A stretch of 64,000 nucleotides of DNA from Loktanella sp. M215 (GCF_021735925.1 NZ_WMEA01000007.1:1-64000), one strand, 5' to 3'; positions 35,923 to 45,256 are shown, numbered from the stretch's first letter. Numbers and translations: made by a program. Notes: generated by a model not told the origin, from the sequence alone.

Positions 35923-37152
35923 TTGGAAACCGCAGCCATACGCGTCGAAGATCGCGACACGCCGGATCGTGCAGCGTTTGCAGATTGGCTGTCGTCCACC
36001 AACGATATTACACGCGCCTTTCTGGCCGCCGGTCAAATCCCCGGCCTGATCAATGTCGCGGGTGGCTTGCCGGATCCGGCGACTTATCCCGCGGACGCCA
36101 TTGCGGATATCGCGGCAAAGGCGATCCGCGATTATCCCGCGGAAACGCTGGGCTATGGTCCGATCGAGGGCCTGCCGGACCTGCGCACGATCATTGCAGA
36201 GCGCTATTCCACAGCGAAGATGACGCTGTCGAACAGGAATGTGTTGATCACGACCAGCGGGATGCAGGGGTTGGATCTGATCGGCAAGGTCCTGTTGAAC
36301 AAGGGCGACGTGGTGGCCGGACAATTCCCGACCTATCTGGGCGCACTGGATGCCTGGCGGCCGCGGCAGGCAACGTTTCGAAATATGGATCTGACGTCTG
36401 CTGACTGCGATCCGCCTGCCGCGATGCAAGACGCGAAATTCGCCTATACCGTACCGAATTATTCCAATCCCACCGGACGGCTGGTGGGGGCGGACATGCG
36501 ACGGCGCATGCTGGCGGCGGCCAGGCTGACCGGGGCGTGGCTGATTGAGGACGACCCGTATGGCAGCCTGAATTATGACGGACCGCAGATACCCAGTATT
36601 CTGGAAATGGCCATGCAGGGCGGCACGACGGGACCCGTGGTTTACATGGGTACGATGTCGAAACTGATCTCACCGGGGCTGCGCGTGGGCTGGGTCATCG
36701 CAGCACCCGAGATGATCGAAGCGCTGACACTGGCCAAGCAAGGGTCTGATCTGTGTACCAGCGGGATCACGCAGCGCATCGCCTGCGACATTTTGCAATC
36801 CGGTATGATCGAAGCACGCCAGCCCGTTGTCGCGACGCATTATCGCAACCGCCGCGATGCGCTGTGTGCTGCGATGTCGGACCATCTGTCGGACTGGTTC
36901 GACTGGGAAGTGCCTGCGGGAGGGATGTTCGTCTGGGCGACAGCGCGCGATCCGCGCATCGACACCGACCGGTTGTTCAGCATTGGGCTGGCGGAAATGG
37001 TCTGTTTTGCACCGGGAAGTGTGTTTGATGCCCACGGGGCTGACCGCCGCAGTATGCGGCTCAATTTCACACTGAACGCCGAGGATAAACTGGTTGAGGC
37101 TGTCCGCAGAATAGCGCTGACCGTTGAACGATTTTTGAAAGAGGCCATCTGA
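35923..37152 (+). CDS. PLP-dependent aminotransferase (class I/II, aminoadipate-type)
   Basis: A 409-residue fold-type I transaminase. The substrate-side motif YTVPNYSNPTGRLVG, the PLP-binding IEDDPYGSLNYDG, and the Schiff-base lysine in YMGTMSKLISPGLRVGWV are all present. The GGLPDP and YGPIEGLPDLR segments are typical of the 2-aminoadipate/valine-pyruvate/MocR-like catalytic group, but no DNA-binding domain is attached. The start is a TTG at 35923 preceded by GGGAGG. First gene of an operon with the RraA-like and TPP-enzyme genes. The substrate is not known. Confidence 0.9.
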   Translation: METAAIRVEDRDTPDRAAFADWLSSTNDITRAFLAAGQIPGLINVAGGLPDPATYPADAIADIAAKAIRDYPAETLGYGPIEGLPDLRTIIAERYSTAKMTLSNRNVLITTSGMQGLDLIGKVLLNKGDVVAGQFPTYLGALDAWRPRQATFRNMDLTSADCDPPAAMQDAKFAYTVPNYSNPTGRLVGADMRRRMLAAARLTGAWLIEDDPYGSLNYDGPQIPSILEMAMQGGTTGPVVYMGTMSKLISPGLRVGWVIAAPEMIEALTLAKQGSDLCTSGITQRIACDILQSGMIEARQPVVATHYRNRRDALCAAMSDHLSDWFDWEVPAGGMFVWATARDPRIDTDRLFSIGLAEMVCFAPGSVFDAHGADRRSMRLNFTLNAEDKLVEAVRRIALTVERFLKEAI

Positions 37153-37154
37153 AA

Positions 37155-37802
37155 ATGAGCGTCACAATCAACTCTTGCGCCGCAAGCCTGACACGCGCCG
37201 AGATCGAGGCCTGGAACGACATTCCAGTCAGCATCGCCGTCGATCTGGAGCCGTCCCGCCAGATCGACTACGCGATCCGTCCGCGGACGACGGGTTCTGC
37301 ACCCTTGCGTCTGATGGGGCGGGCCATGACTGTGGCGGTCACGCCGCCAGATTTCGGCGCGGTTGTCCATGCGCTGGATCATGTTCGATCTGGCGATGTC
37401 GTCGTCATCGCGGCAGGTGGTGACACCGATTTTGCGGTGATCGGTGACATCCTTGGTGGCCATCTGCGCAATGTCGGTTGCGCTGGTCTGGTGGTGGATG
37501 GGGCGGTGCGCGACATCGAAACGCTGGGACGTTGGACTGATTTTCCGGTTTTTTCCCGCGCCATCAACCCGCGCGGACCCAAGGGCGCTGCGGACGGCGA
37601 GATTAATGGCACGATCACGGTCGGGTCCTGTGTCGTGTCACCGGGCGATCTGATCATCGGGGACCGGGACGGGGTCGTGGCCCTGTCTCCTGATATGGTG
37701 CGCAACCGGATCGGCGACGCGCGGGCCAAGTTGCGGACCGAAAGCGGCTGGATCGACGATCTGAAATCCGGGAAAACCGCCGTTTCGGTGTTCGGGTTGT
37801 GA
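37155..37802 (+). CDS. RraA-like / 4-hydroxy-4-methyl-2-oxoglutarate aldolase-type protein
   Basis: A 215-residue RraA-family protein. The family core is readable: GRAMTVAVTPPDF, DVVVIAAGGDTDFAVIGDIL, GCAGLVVDGAVRDIETL and GDLIIGDRDGVVAL. Family members include RNase E inhibitors and divalent-metal 2-oxo-acid aldolases/decarboxylases. The Gly-Asp-x-Asp-Gly and VVDGAVRD segments fit the aldolase type. It starts 2 bp after the aminotransferase stop and precedes an AceE-like enzyme, so a catabolic role on a 2-oxo acid is more likely than RNase control. Confidence 0.85.
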   Translation: MSVTINSCAASLTRAEIEAWNDIPVSIAVDLEPSRQIDYAIRPRTTGSAPLRLMGRAMTVAVTPPDFGAVVHALDHVRSGDVVVIAAGGDTDFAVIGDILGGHLRNVGCAGLVVDGAVRDIETLGRWTDFPVFSRAINPRGPKGAADGEINGTITVGSCVVSPGDLIIGDRDGVVALSPDMVRNRIGDARAKLRTESGWIDDLKSGKTAVSVFGL

Positions 37803-37824
37803 TGGCATGGCAGGAGGGCCCGTC

Positions 37825-40206
37825 ATGACTGGCACAGTGCATCTGAAGGTTATCGAACAGCGGCTTTTGTGGCTGTCGCACTGGATGATCCATCATGCAA
37901 ACCATCTGCGACCCAAGGCCGACGGCATAAAGGTTGGCGGGCATCAGGCATCGTCGGCGTCGATGGTATCGATCATGACGGCGCTCTATTTCAGTGCCTT
38001 GCGCCCCGCTGACCGCGTCGCCGTCAAACCGCACGCCAGTCCGATTTTTCATGCCATCCAATACCTGATGGGTCATCAGACCCGCGAGAAGATGGAGAGT
38101 TTTCGCGGGTACGGCGGTGTGCAAAGCTATCCAAGCCGGACCAAGGATATCGACGATGTCGATTTTTCAACGGGGTCGGTGGGCTTGGGTGTGGCGATCA
38201 CATCATTCGCGTCACTGGTCCAAGACTATATTGCAGCCAAAAGTTGGGGTGCGGATATTCCTGTTGGCCGGATGGTCGCACTGGTGGGCGACGCAGAGCT
38301 GGACGAAGGCAATATCTACGAAGCACTCCAGGAAGGCTGGAAGAACGATCTGCGCAACACCTGGTGGATCATCGACTATAACCGCCAGTCGCTGGACGGG
38401 ATCGTGCGCGAGGGGCTGTTCGCCCGCATCGAGAAGATCTTTGATGCCTTTGGCTGGGATGTCGTCCGGGTCAAATACGGCGCGCTGCAGCAGGCCGCCT
38501 TCCGGGAACCGGGCGGCGACAGGCTGCGTGACTGGATCGATGCCTGCCCCAACCAGCAATATGCCGCGCTGACCTTCATGGGGGGTGCAGTCTGGCGCAA
38601 ACGGTTGATGGAAGATCTGGGCGATCAGGGCGATGTGACACGATTGATCGATTCCCGCAGCGACGCCGCATTGGCCGCGCTGATGGAAAACCTTGGCGGC
38701 AACTGCGTCGAGACGATGGCGCAGACCTTTGCCGCCATCGACCACAACCGCCCGACCTGCTTTCTGGCCTATACGATCAAGGGGTGGGGCACGCCGATTG
38801 CCGGCCACAAGGACAACCACGGCGGCCTGATGAACAAGACCCAGTTTGCGGCGTGGCAAGCCCACATGGGCGTCGCGGACGGTGCCGAATGGGATCCCAT
38901 GGCGACGGTCGGCGATCCAGAGGCTCTGATGGCCTTTTTGAAAACGGTGCCGTTCTTTGCTGAAGGCCCGCGATTGTTTCGCGAAGACAAGCTGCCCGTG
39001 CCTGCAATCGACGTCGACCCCAGTCCGGCGGTCTCGACCCAGACGGCGTTTGGCAAGATCCTCGATGATCTGTCGAAAGGCGACAGTCCCTTGGCTGAAC
39101 GGATCGTGACCACATCGCCGGATGTGACCGGCACCACCAGTCTGGGGGCATGGGTCAACCGCCGCAAGCTGTTCGCCCGGACGGCGCAGGCCGACGCGTT
39201 CATCGATCACCGCATTCCGTCGACAGCCAAATGGGAATTCTCGCCACAGGGGCAGCATATCGAGCTTGGCATTGCCGAAATGAACCTGATGCTCCTCTTG
39301 GGGGCGGCGGGTCTGTCGCATGCGCTGTGGGGCAAACGGCTGATCCCGATCGGCACGGTTTACGACCCCTTCGTGGTGCGTGGCCTCGATGCCTTGAATT
39401 ACGCGTGCTATCAGGACGCCCGTTTCATTCTGGTGGGCACACCGTCAGGCGTTACGCTGGCGCCAGAAGGTGGCGCTCACCAGTCCATCGGCACGCCACT
39501 GATCGGCATGGCGCAGGATGGCCTTGCCGCGTTCGAGCCTGCCTTTGCCGATGAACTGGCGGTGATCCTGCAATGGGCGTTCGATTACGTGCAGCGTGAC
39601 GGCGGTGGCGACCCGGATGAGCGCACGTGGCTGCGCGATGAAACCGGTGGGTCTGTCTATCTGCGTCTGACAACCAATCCGATCGAACAACCCGGCAAAC
39701 GTGTTGACGATGCCTTTCGTCAGGGCACGATCGACGGTGCGTATTGGCTCCGCAAACCCGGTCCTAACCCCGATCTGATCATCGCCTATCAGGGCAGCAT
39801 CGCGCCAGAGGCCATCAAGGCCGCAGGACGCATCGGACAGGACCGTCGCGATGTAGGCGTTCTTGCGGTGACGTCGGCCGACCGGTTGAACGCGGGCTGG
39901 ACAGCGGCGAAGCGCGCGCGCCAACGCGGATCAGCACAAGCGTGGTCCCATGTGGAACGCCTGCTGGCCCCGATTGGGCGCGATTGCACGATTGTAACGG
40001 TGATCGACGGCCACCCGCTGACACTCGGTTGGCTGGGGGCGGTGCTGGGACATCGGACTGTTCCGCTTGGCGTGGAACATTTTGGCCAGACCGGGACCAT
40101 TCAGGACCTTTATCGCCATTTTTCGATTGACGCAGACGCGATTGTGGACGCCGCTCATGAGTTTACGACTGGCCGCCCGATCCGGATTGCGCCCGAGCAG
40201 GGGTAG
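37825..40206 (+). CDS. AceE/transketolase-like thiamine diphosphate enzyme
   Basis: A 793-residue TPP-dependent enzyme related to homodimeric 2-oxo-acid dehydrogenase E1 (AceE) and transketolases. The TPP motif appears as VALVGDAELDEGNIYEAL with IIDYNRQSLDG about 30 residues later. GHQASSASMVSIMTALYF and GIAEMNLMLLLGAAGLSHAL mark the other domains. It is about 90 residues shorter than AceE. No E2 or E3 gene is nearby. AGGAGG at 8 nt supports ATG 37825 over 37807. The Lrp-regulated setting resembles the amino-acid-linked MdeB-type E1 of pseudomonads, but the substrate is unassigned. Confidence 0.82.
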   Translation: MTGTVHLKVIEQRLLWLSHWMIHHANHLRPKADGIKVGGHQASSASMVSIMTALYFSALRPADRVAVKPHASPIFHAIQYLMGHQTREKMESFRGYGGVQSYPSRTKDIDDVDFSTGSVGLGVAITSFASLVQDYIAAKSWGADIPVGRMVALVGDAELDEGNIYEALQEGWKNDLRNTWWIIDYNRQSLDGIVREGLFARIEKIFDAFGWDVVRVKYGALQQAAFREPGGDRLRDWIDACPNQQYAALTFMGGAVWRKRLMEDLGDQGDVTRLIDSRSDAALAALMENLGGNCVETMAQTFAAIDHNRPTCFLAYTIKGWGTPIAGHKDNHGGLMNKTQFAAWQAHMGVADGAEWDPMATVGDPEALMAFLKTVPFFAEGPRLFREDKLPVPAIDVDPSPAVSTQTAFGKILDDLSKGDSPLAERIVTTSPDVTGTTSLGAWVNRRKLFARTAQADAFIDHRIPSTAKWEFSPQGQHIELGIAEMNLMLLLGAAGLSHALWGKRLIPIGTVYDPFVVRGLDALNYACYQDARFILVGTPSGVTLAPEGGAHQSIGTPLIGMAQDGLAAFEPAFADELAVILQWAFDYVQRDGGGDPDERTWLRDETGGSVYLRLTTNPIEQPGKRVDDAFRQGTIDGAYWLRKPGPNPDLIIAYQGSIAPEAIKAAGRIGQDRRDVGVLAVTSADRLNAGWTAAKRARQRGSAQAWSHVERLLAPIGRDCTIVTVIDGHPLTLGWLGAVLGHRTVPLGVEHFGQTGTIQDLYRHFSIDADAIVDAAHEFTTGRPIRIAPEQG

Positions 40207-40285
40207 GGAATCATCCTGTCGTCAATCGCCGCGTCGCTTTTTCCACATCGACCCTAACCACACTGCCATTGAAAGGTGATATGCC

Positions 40286-41227
40286 ATGAAACTCCAACGT
40301 CTCTTCATAACAGCTCTATGCGCCGCCTTGCCGGTGTTGACTTTGACCACACCGGCCATGGCGCAGGAACCCGGGCTGTGGCAGGTCTATAACGACACGT
40401 TCAAGTCCGCGAAATATGTCGACCTGACGCATACGATCACACCGGACATTCCGGTCTGGGCCGGGTTTGGCAACGCCACCTTCAGCCCCGCAGAATCCGG
40501 TGCCGACATGGAAGGCTACGCCACCAAGGGTGAAGTATTTACCTACGAAAAACATGGCTTTGAGGCGACGCAATACCTTTTGCGGACGGATCAACTGGGC
40601 ACGCAGCTTGACCCTCCGGCACATTGGGCACCGGAATATCCGGGCATCGACGAACTGCCTGCCACCTATACCCTGCGCCCGCTGGTCGTCATCAACATCG
40701 AGGATCAGGTAAAGGAAGACTTCGGCTATGCCCTGCAGGTGTCCGACATCGAAGCCTTCGAGGCCAAATATGGCCGCATCCCGGAAGGCTCTGTCGTGTT
40801 TGTGCGGTCGGGATGGTCAAAGACATGGCCTGACCCGGCTTTGGCAACAACGGCGCCCTTTCCGGGCGTCGGTCTGGATGCGTTGAAATTCCTGCACGAG
40901 CAGCGCAAGATCCTTTTCCATGGTCATGAGCCGCTGGACACGGACGCCACGCCAACGCTGGAAGGCGAATATTGGCTCATGCACAACGGCTATGCACAGG
41001 CAGAGGGTGTTGCGAACCTCGATCAGGTGCCGCCGGTCGGCGCGCTGGTGGCCATTGGATTTCCAAAATTCGGCGGCGGTCTGGGTGGCTACGCCCGCTA
41101 TATCGCGATCTGCCCGCCGGACTGGGAATATGGCGTGAGCGTTGGAGAACTGGCCGAGGCACCGCTTGCCAAATCGGACATGCCACTGCAGTTCGACGCC
41201 GAACGCGGGATGCGGGTCCGCAAGTAA
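40286..41227 (+). CDS. Periplasmic cyclase-family hydrolase (kynurenine formamidase-like fold)
   Basis: A 313-residue member of the cyclase family (PF04199-type amide/imide hydrolases). The first 26 residues are a signal peptide ending in PAMAQ, which would place it in the periplasm. The usual HxGTHxDxPxH metal motif reads QLGTQLDPPAHW here: the two early His are Gln, while Asp and the last His remain, as in a distinct subfamily. LTHTITPDIPVW and HGHEPLDTDATPTLEGEYW are other family markers. It sits 79 bp after the TPP-enzyme gene and may share its transcript. The substrate is unknown. Confidence 0.82.
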   Translation: MKLQRLFITALCAALPVLTLTTPAMAQEPGLWQVYNDTFKSAKYVDLTHTITPDIPVWAGFGNATFSPAESGADMEGYATKGEVFTYEKHGFEATQYLLRTDQLGTQLDPPAHWAPEYPGIDELPATYTLRPLVVINIEDQVKEDFGYALQVSDIEAFEAKYGRIPEGSVVFVRSGWSKTWPDPALATTAPFPGVGLDALKFLHEQRKILFHGHEPLDTDATPTLEGEYWLMHNGYAQAEGVANLDQVPPVGALVAIGFPKFGGGLGGYARYIAICPPDWEYGVSVGELAEAPLAKSDMPLQFDAERGMRVRK

Positions 41228-41235
41228 TGATAAAA

Positions 41236-41272
41236 GGTCCGCTTGCCATACTGGGACATCGGCAGGCGGACC
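41236..41272 (+). terminator. Stem-loop downstream of the cyclase-family gene
   Basis: GGTCCGCTTGCC pairs with GGCAGGCGGACC (12 bp with one G-T wobble, 13-nt loop), 8 bp after the stop codon. A short CTTTCG follows. It probably ends the operon. The 200 bp beyond it, up to 41473, show no gene. Confidence 0.55.
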
Positions 41273-41473
41273 GGCTTTCGTCCCGCAGGATGGTTGAATT
41301 TCGACGGCGGCGGGACTGGTTGTCCTGCGAGAGCTGTTCAACCTGGGCATGCCTGCACTGACCATGATCTTGCGGGCTGACGAAGACATGATGACCGAAG
41401 CTCAGGCCATCGAATTCGTTGCTGACCGCGCCGACTGTGCGCACGCTCGCTGGTGCGATGCAGTTGCGCATCG

Positions 41474-43045
41474 TTACCGCCGAAATCCGGCGCAGGCTGC
41501 CGGCAAATCACTTTCCGCAGGCCATGTCTCACCCGTCCAGGCCACGAAGTGATCGGGGCGCACAAGGATCAATCGGGCGTCATATGGCGTAGGGCCGTCG
41601 AGCGCGACAATCTTCAATGGCACATCGGATTTTCGCGGCGCCTGTTCCGCCGCGTGCACGTCGCGTGGGTCTGCGCTGCAGACCAGCAAGGTAAAGTCTG
41701 GCCCAAGGTGGTCGAACACCTGCGTGCCGTCCGAAAGCACCGCGGGGGCCAGATGGTATCCCGCCCGGGCGTGAAATTGGTGATCACCAAGCGCACTGGG
41801 CTGTCCAGGACTGTCGGGGACGATGGGCGAGCCGGCATAGTTCGGCGCGAAACGCGCGACCTCGGCTGCGTCGGCGTTGCGGGTGGACCATGCCGCCTCA
41901 AAGGCTGCACGATCCTTTTCGGGATCGTGGGTCTGCAGGAATCGGTTATCGTCATCGATGAACTTTTCGATGAAGTCCCCCGCTGTCGACTCGAAAACAG
42001 GGCGGCGTTCGGCGTCGTAACTGTCCAACAGATCCGCGCCGCCCCATCCGTTCAGACAGGCGGCCAGCTTCCAGCCCAGATTGCGCGCATCTTCGAATCC
42101 GGTGTTGATACCGTAGCCGCCATAAGGCGGGTGACTGTGCGCCGCGTCGCCAGCGACGAAAACGCGACCGGCGCGGTAGTGTTCGGCGATCGACACCCGC
42201 AGGTCCCAGAACCCGACGTAGTCGATGTCCAGATCGAAAGGCTGACCCACGACCTCGTGCAGCATTGTGGTAAAGTCGCTGTCCTTGGTTGTGCCCTCGG
42301 GCACCGGCGCGTGAAAGAACCAGCTGCCCACGTCGACGCGTCCGAAAAAGCGCCAGTATCCCTTTAGCTCCGGGTGCAGCACGTTGTAGAACGCTTTGCC
42401 AGGATACCGCTTGAGCAGCTCGTGCAGTTCCATGGACCGGAAGACCAGCAGCACCATCATCTGGTCGTGGTCGGACCGTCGCTGCGGAATGCCACCCGTT
42501 TCGCGGACGGCTGATTTGGCACCGTCGCACCCCACGACGTATTTGGCCGTCAGCACCTCTTGCGCGGTGCCTTTGTGCTCTGCCGCGTCGACGGTGACGT
42601 GATCGCCGTGATCCGTGACGGAGGAGACGGTCCAGCCATACCGGATATCGACGCCCTCGACCTCGGCCGCGCGGGCGCGCAGGACACCTTCGGTTTCGTA
42701 CTGGGGCAGGCGTTCGTTCGTTGTCAGATAGTAGTCATTCACGCTGGCGCGATTCAGCCAGTCATATGAATAATCAGAGAGCAGGGTGCGATACAGCGTC
42801 AGGCCGCCGATCCCCATGTCGGCGGGTATCGTGCGCGCGGCCCGCAGTGCGGGTTCGCAGCCCCAGAAGTGGAAGTGTTCAGTCGTGCGCTGCGTCAGGT
42901 TCTGACCTTTCGGCACAGGCTGTGGTGAGGCATGACGTTCGATGACCAGCACCCGCACGCCCCGCTGCCCCAGTTCAATCGCCAGCCCCATGCCGACCGG
43001 TCCGCCACCCGAGATGATGACGTCGTAGTTCTGTTTTTCTGCCAT
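41474..43045 (-). CDS. FAD-dependent aromatic monooxygenase
   Basis: A 523-residue class A flavoprotein hydroxylase. It has the dinucleotide fold ISGGGPVGMGLAIELGQRG, the DG motif VVGCDGAKSAVRE, the GD motif FVAGDAAHSHPPYGGYG with NTGFEDARNLGWKLA, and a C-terminal thioredoxin-like domain as in phenol or 3-hydroxyphenylpropionate hydroxylases. It would hydroxylate an aromatic or related acid using NAD(P)H and O2. It follows the decayed aldehyde dehydrogenase in the TRAP/IclR operon, with 3 bp between that stop and this start. Confidence 0.9.
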   Translation of the reverse strand: MAEKQNYDVIISGGGPVGMGLAIELGQRGVRVLVIERHASPQPVPKGQNLTQRTTEHFHFWGCEPALRAARTIPADMGIGGLTLYRTLLSDYSYDWLNRASVNDYYLTTNERLPQYETEGVLRARAAEVEGVDIRYGWTVSSVTDHGDHVTVDAAEHKGTAQEVLTAKYVVGCDGAKSAVRETGGIPQRRSDHDQMMVLLVFRSMELHELLKRYPGKAFYNVLHPELKGYWRFFGRVDVGSWFFHAPVPEGTTKDSDFTTMLHEVVGQPFDLDIDYVGFWDLRVSIAEHYRAGRVFVAGDAAHSHPPYGGYGINTGFEDARNLGWKLAACLNGWGGADLLDSYDAERRPVFESTAGDFIEKFIDDDNRFLQTHDPEKDRAAFEAAWSTRNADAAEVARFAPNYAGSPIVPDSPGQPSALGDHQFHARAGYHLAPAVLSDGTQVFDHLGPDFTLLVCSADPRDVHAAEQAPRKSDVPLKIVALDGPTPYDARLILVRPDHFVAWTGETWPAESDLPAACAGFRR

Positions 43046-43048
43046 CGT

Positions 43049-43429
43049 TCAGATCATTTCCTGTTCGGTGTAGATGTGTTTGGTTTGCAGGACGTCATAG
43101 AGGCCCTTCAGCCCGTGCAGCCGCCCGAGCCCGGACTGACCGAAGCCGCCGGTTTCCGCCTCGGCCGACAGGCGCATGTGGCTGTTGATCCAGACGGTCC
43201 CGGCGCGGACCGCGCGGCTGACCCGCAGCGCGCGGCGGCGACGCAGATCTGCCCGGCCATCGTCAGGGCGCCGGGGGTCAGTTCACGCATGGCGCAGTCG
43301 CGGTCCGCGTCGGCAAAGATCAGGCAAGGGGCCTTGCCGCCCGGTTCCAGCCCGACCCGCTTCAGCGTCGGCCAAGGGGCCGTCGATCACCCAGGTCCCG
43401 CCGATGTCGTGAGAGGCCGTCAAGGTCAC
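43049..43429 (-). pseudogene. Decayed aldehyde dehydrogenase with internal deletions
   Basis: Three separate pieces of an ALDH are readable in different frames. The first is a start (GTG 43429) with SHDIGGTWVIDG. The middle is VGLEPGGKAPCLIFADAD...MAGQICVA, carrying the glutamate and cysteine motifs. The C-terminus is AGTVWINSHMRLSAEAETGG ending in EQEMI. About 380 bp remain of an expected 1.4 kb, so two in-gene deletions with frame changes have occurred. GTG 43429 overlaps the amidohydrolase stop as GTGA, showing that the intact gene was translationally coupled. Clearly non-functional. Confidence 0.88.
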
Positions 43430-44442
43430 AGTTTCAGGCCCAGCAGTTTCACCGCGTTGTCCTGATAGATCTTCTGCCGGGTCGCGTCCGACATCTCCAT
43501 CCGGTCAAGGATGTTGATCGTGTCGCGGATGTACATCGGCCCGCCTTCGGGGTCGAACGGCGCGTCCGAGGCGAACATCACACGGTCCTCGCCGAAGAAT
43601 TCGACCGCGTGCGCGATGGCCTTCTCTGATCCGAAGGACGCGGTGTCCGCATGGAATGCCTTGAAGTATTCCAGATGCGGTTTTTTCAGCGCTTTTCGCA
43701 CGGCGGCAAGGTCGCGGTCGGTCGTGCGGGCGCCCATCTGGTCCCAGCCGGCGCCGACGCGGCCTTCGAAGAAGGGGATCATGCCGCCGGCGTGGTGGGT
43801 GATGACCTGCAGGTCCGGGTGCCGGTCGAAGAGGCCCGAAAAGACCATGCGCGCCATTGCGGCCGACGTCTCGTAGGGCCAGCCGAAGGTCCACCAGATT
43901 TCGTATTCGGACTGGTCCTCGGTCAAATAGTCGGGAAAGTTCGCGCCCCGCGCCGGGTGCATCCAGATCGCCTTGCCGGTGCTCGCCATATATTCAAAGA
44001 ATGGCGCGAACTCCGGCAGATCGAGCGGCTTGCCACAGACGTTGGTAAAGATCTGCATGCCGCAGGCGCCCAGATCCTCGATATTGCGGCGGGCGTCTTC
44101 GACCATTGCATCCGGGTTGTTCAGGACGGCAGTGCCGATGAAACCGGGAAAGCGGTCGGGGTATTTCTGGCAGAGTTCCGCCATGCTGTCGGACCCGACA
44201 CGGGCCAAATCAAGGGATTTCGCGGGGTCTGCGTATTTCTCGAACGGCGGCGAGGCCAGCGACAGGATCTGGCAGTAATCCTCGCCGAACATATCCATCA
44301 CCTCGAACCGGCGGTCGAGGTTCGTCATCATCGGCACAGCCTCTGACCGGCGGGTGATGTCGGTGGTTTCGCCGACATGCGCGATCAGTGCGTCGTGGAA
44401 AGGCTTCGGCCAGATGTGGTTGAAGATGTCGATCTTTTTCAT
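43426..44442 (-). CDS. Amidohydrolase 2 family protein (ACMSD/decarboxylase-like)
   Basis: A 338-residue TIM-barrel amidohydrolase related to aminocarboxymuconate-semialdehyde and gamma-resorcylate decarboxylases. Metal-site candidates are IWMHPARG, VITHHAGGMIPF and the Asp in VMFASDAPFDPEGG. The N-terminal HxH motif reads DIFNHIWP, with Phe replacing the first His, as in some relatives. ATG 44442 (MKKIDIF) was preferred to 44484. It starts 28 bp after iclR and ends in an overlap with the ALDH remnant. Probably decarboxylates or hydrolyses a ring-derived intermediate. Confidence 0.88.
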   Translation of the reverse strand: MKKIDIFNHIWPKPFHDALIAHVGETTDITRRSEAVPMMTNLDRRFEVMDMFGEDYCQILSLASPPFEKYADPAKSLDLARVGSDSMAELCQKYPDRFPGFIGTAVLNNPDAMVEDARRNIEDLGACGMQIFTNVCGKPLDLPEFAPFFEYMASTGKAIWMHPARGANFPDYLTEDQSEYEIWWTFGWPYETSAAMARMVFSGLFDRHPDLQVITHHAGGMIPFFEGRVGAGWDQMGARTTDRDLAAVRKALKKPHLEYFKAFHADTASFGSEKAIAHAVEFFGEDRVMFASDAPFDPEGGPMYIRDTINILDRMEMSDATRQKIYQDNAVKLLGLKL

Positions 44443-44470
44443 GGGGTGGTTCCTTCTTGGAAATTTCGGG

Positions 44471-45256
44471 TCACAGGGCGTCAACCGCGACGCCGCTGCC
44501 GCGCATGGTGGCCAACCGGTGGCTTAACTTCACGCTCGCGTCCCAGACGGCGCCCGACACCGTGGCAAGCTTGTTGTCGTCCAGCAGGTCGCGGTCGATG
44601 GTCATGCAGAGCACGGCAATCGGGGCCTGGCTGTCGTCGAAGACGGGGGCCGCGACGCCGATCACGCCCGACGTCACCTCACCCCGGGCGATCAGCGCAC
44701 CGTCGCGGCGCATCCGCCGCAGGGTCTCGGCGATCCCGTCGACCGTGTCGCCAAGACCGATATCGCGCAGGGCGGCCAGGTTTTCGGAGATTTTCGCCAG
44801 CATCTGGCGGCGCGGCAGGTGTGCCAGGATCGCACGGGAAATTGCACCCCGCGCCAGCGGCATGGGCCGCCCGCGGGGATAGCTGGACTTGGGATCGGGA
44901 GTGGAGACTTCGGAGGCGACGCACAGCAACTTGTTACCGTACCAGCGCACCAGCAATGCGGTGCAGGGTACGATCTGGGCCAGTTCGCGCAGGATCGCCT
45001 CGCCCTCGCGCAGAAGCCCGTCGGACTTGCGCATCAGGAAGTCCAGTTCCACCACCCGCGGTCCCAGCGTCAGGCCGTGCGGCCCGTTCTGCGACAGGAA
45101 GCCTGAATCCTTCAACGCCTTGATGTAGCGGTAAAGCGTCGGGCGACTGTAGCCGAGGACGGCCATCATCTCGTCCGGGGTCCATTCCAGCTTCTCCTCG
45201 GAGAAGAGCTCCAGGATGCCCAGAATACGGGCCGCGCTGCCAACGCCGGTATTCAT
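44471..45256 (-). CDS. IclR-family transcriptional regulator
   Basis: A 261-residue regulator. The N-terminal winged helix contains ARILGILELFSEEKLEWTPD and YSRPTLYRYIKALKDSGFL, followed by the IclR effector domain (TALLVRWYGNKLLCVASEVS; ARGAISRAILAHLP). ATG 45256 overlaps the TRAP permease stop by 4 nt, so the regulator is made from the operon it probably controls. The palindrome at 48198-48214 is a candidate target. Confidence 0.92.
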   Translation of the reverse strand: MNTGVGSAARILGILELFSEEKLEWTPDEMMAVLGYSRPTLYRYIKALKDSGFLSQNGPHGLTLGPRVVELDFLMRKSDGLLREGEAILRELAQIVPCTALLVRWYGNKLLCVASEVSTPDPKSSYPRGRPMPLARGAISRAILAHLPRRQMLAKISENLAALRDIGLGDTVDGIAETLRRMRRDGALIARGEVTSGVIGVAAPVFDDSQAPIAVLCMTIDRDLLDDNKLATVSGAVWDASVKLSHRLATMRGSGVAVDAL

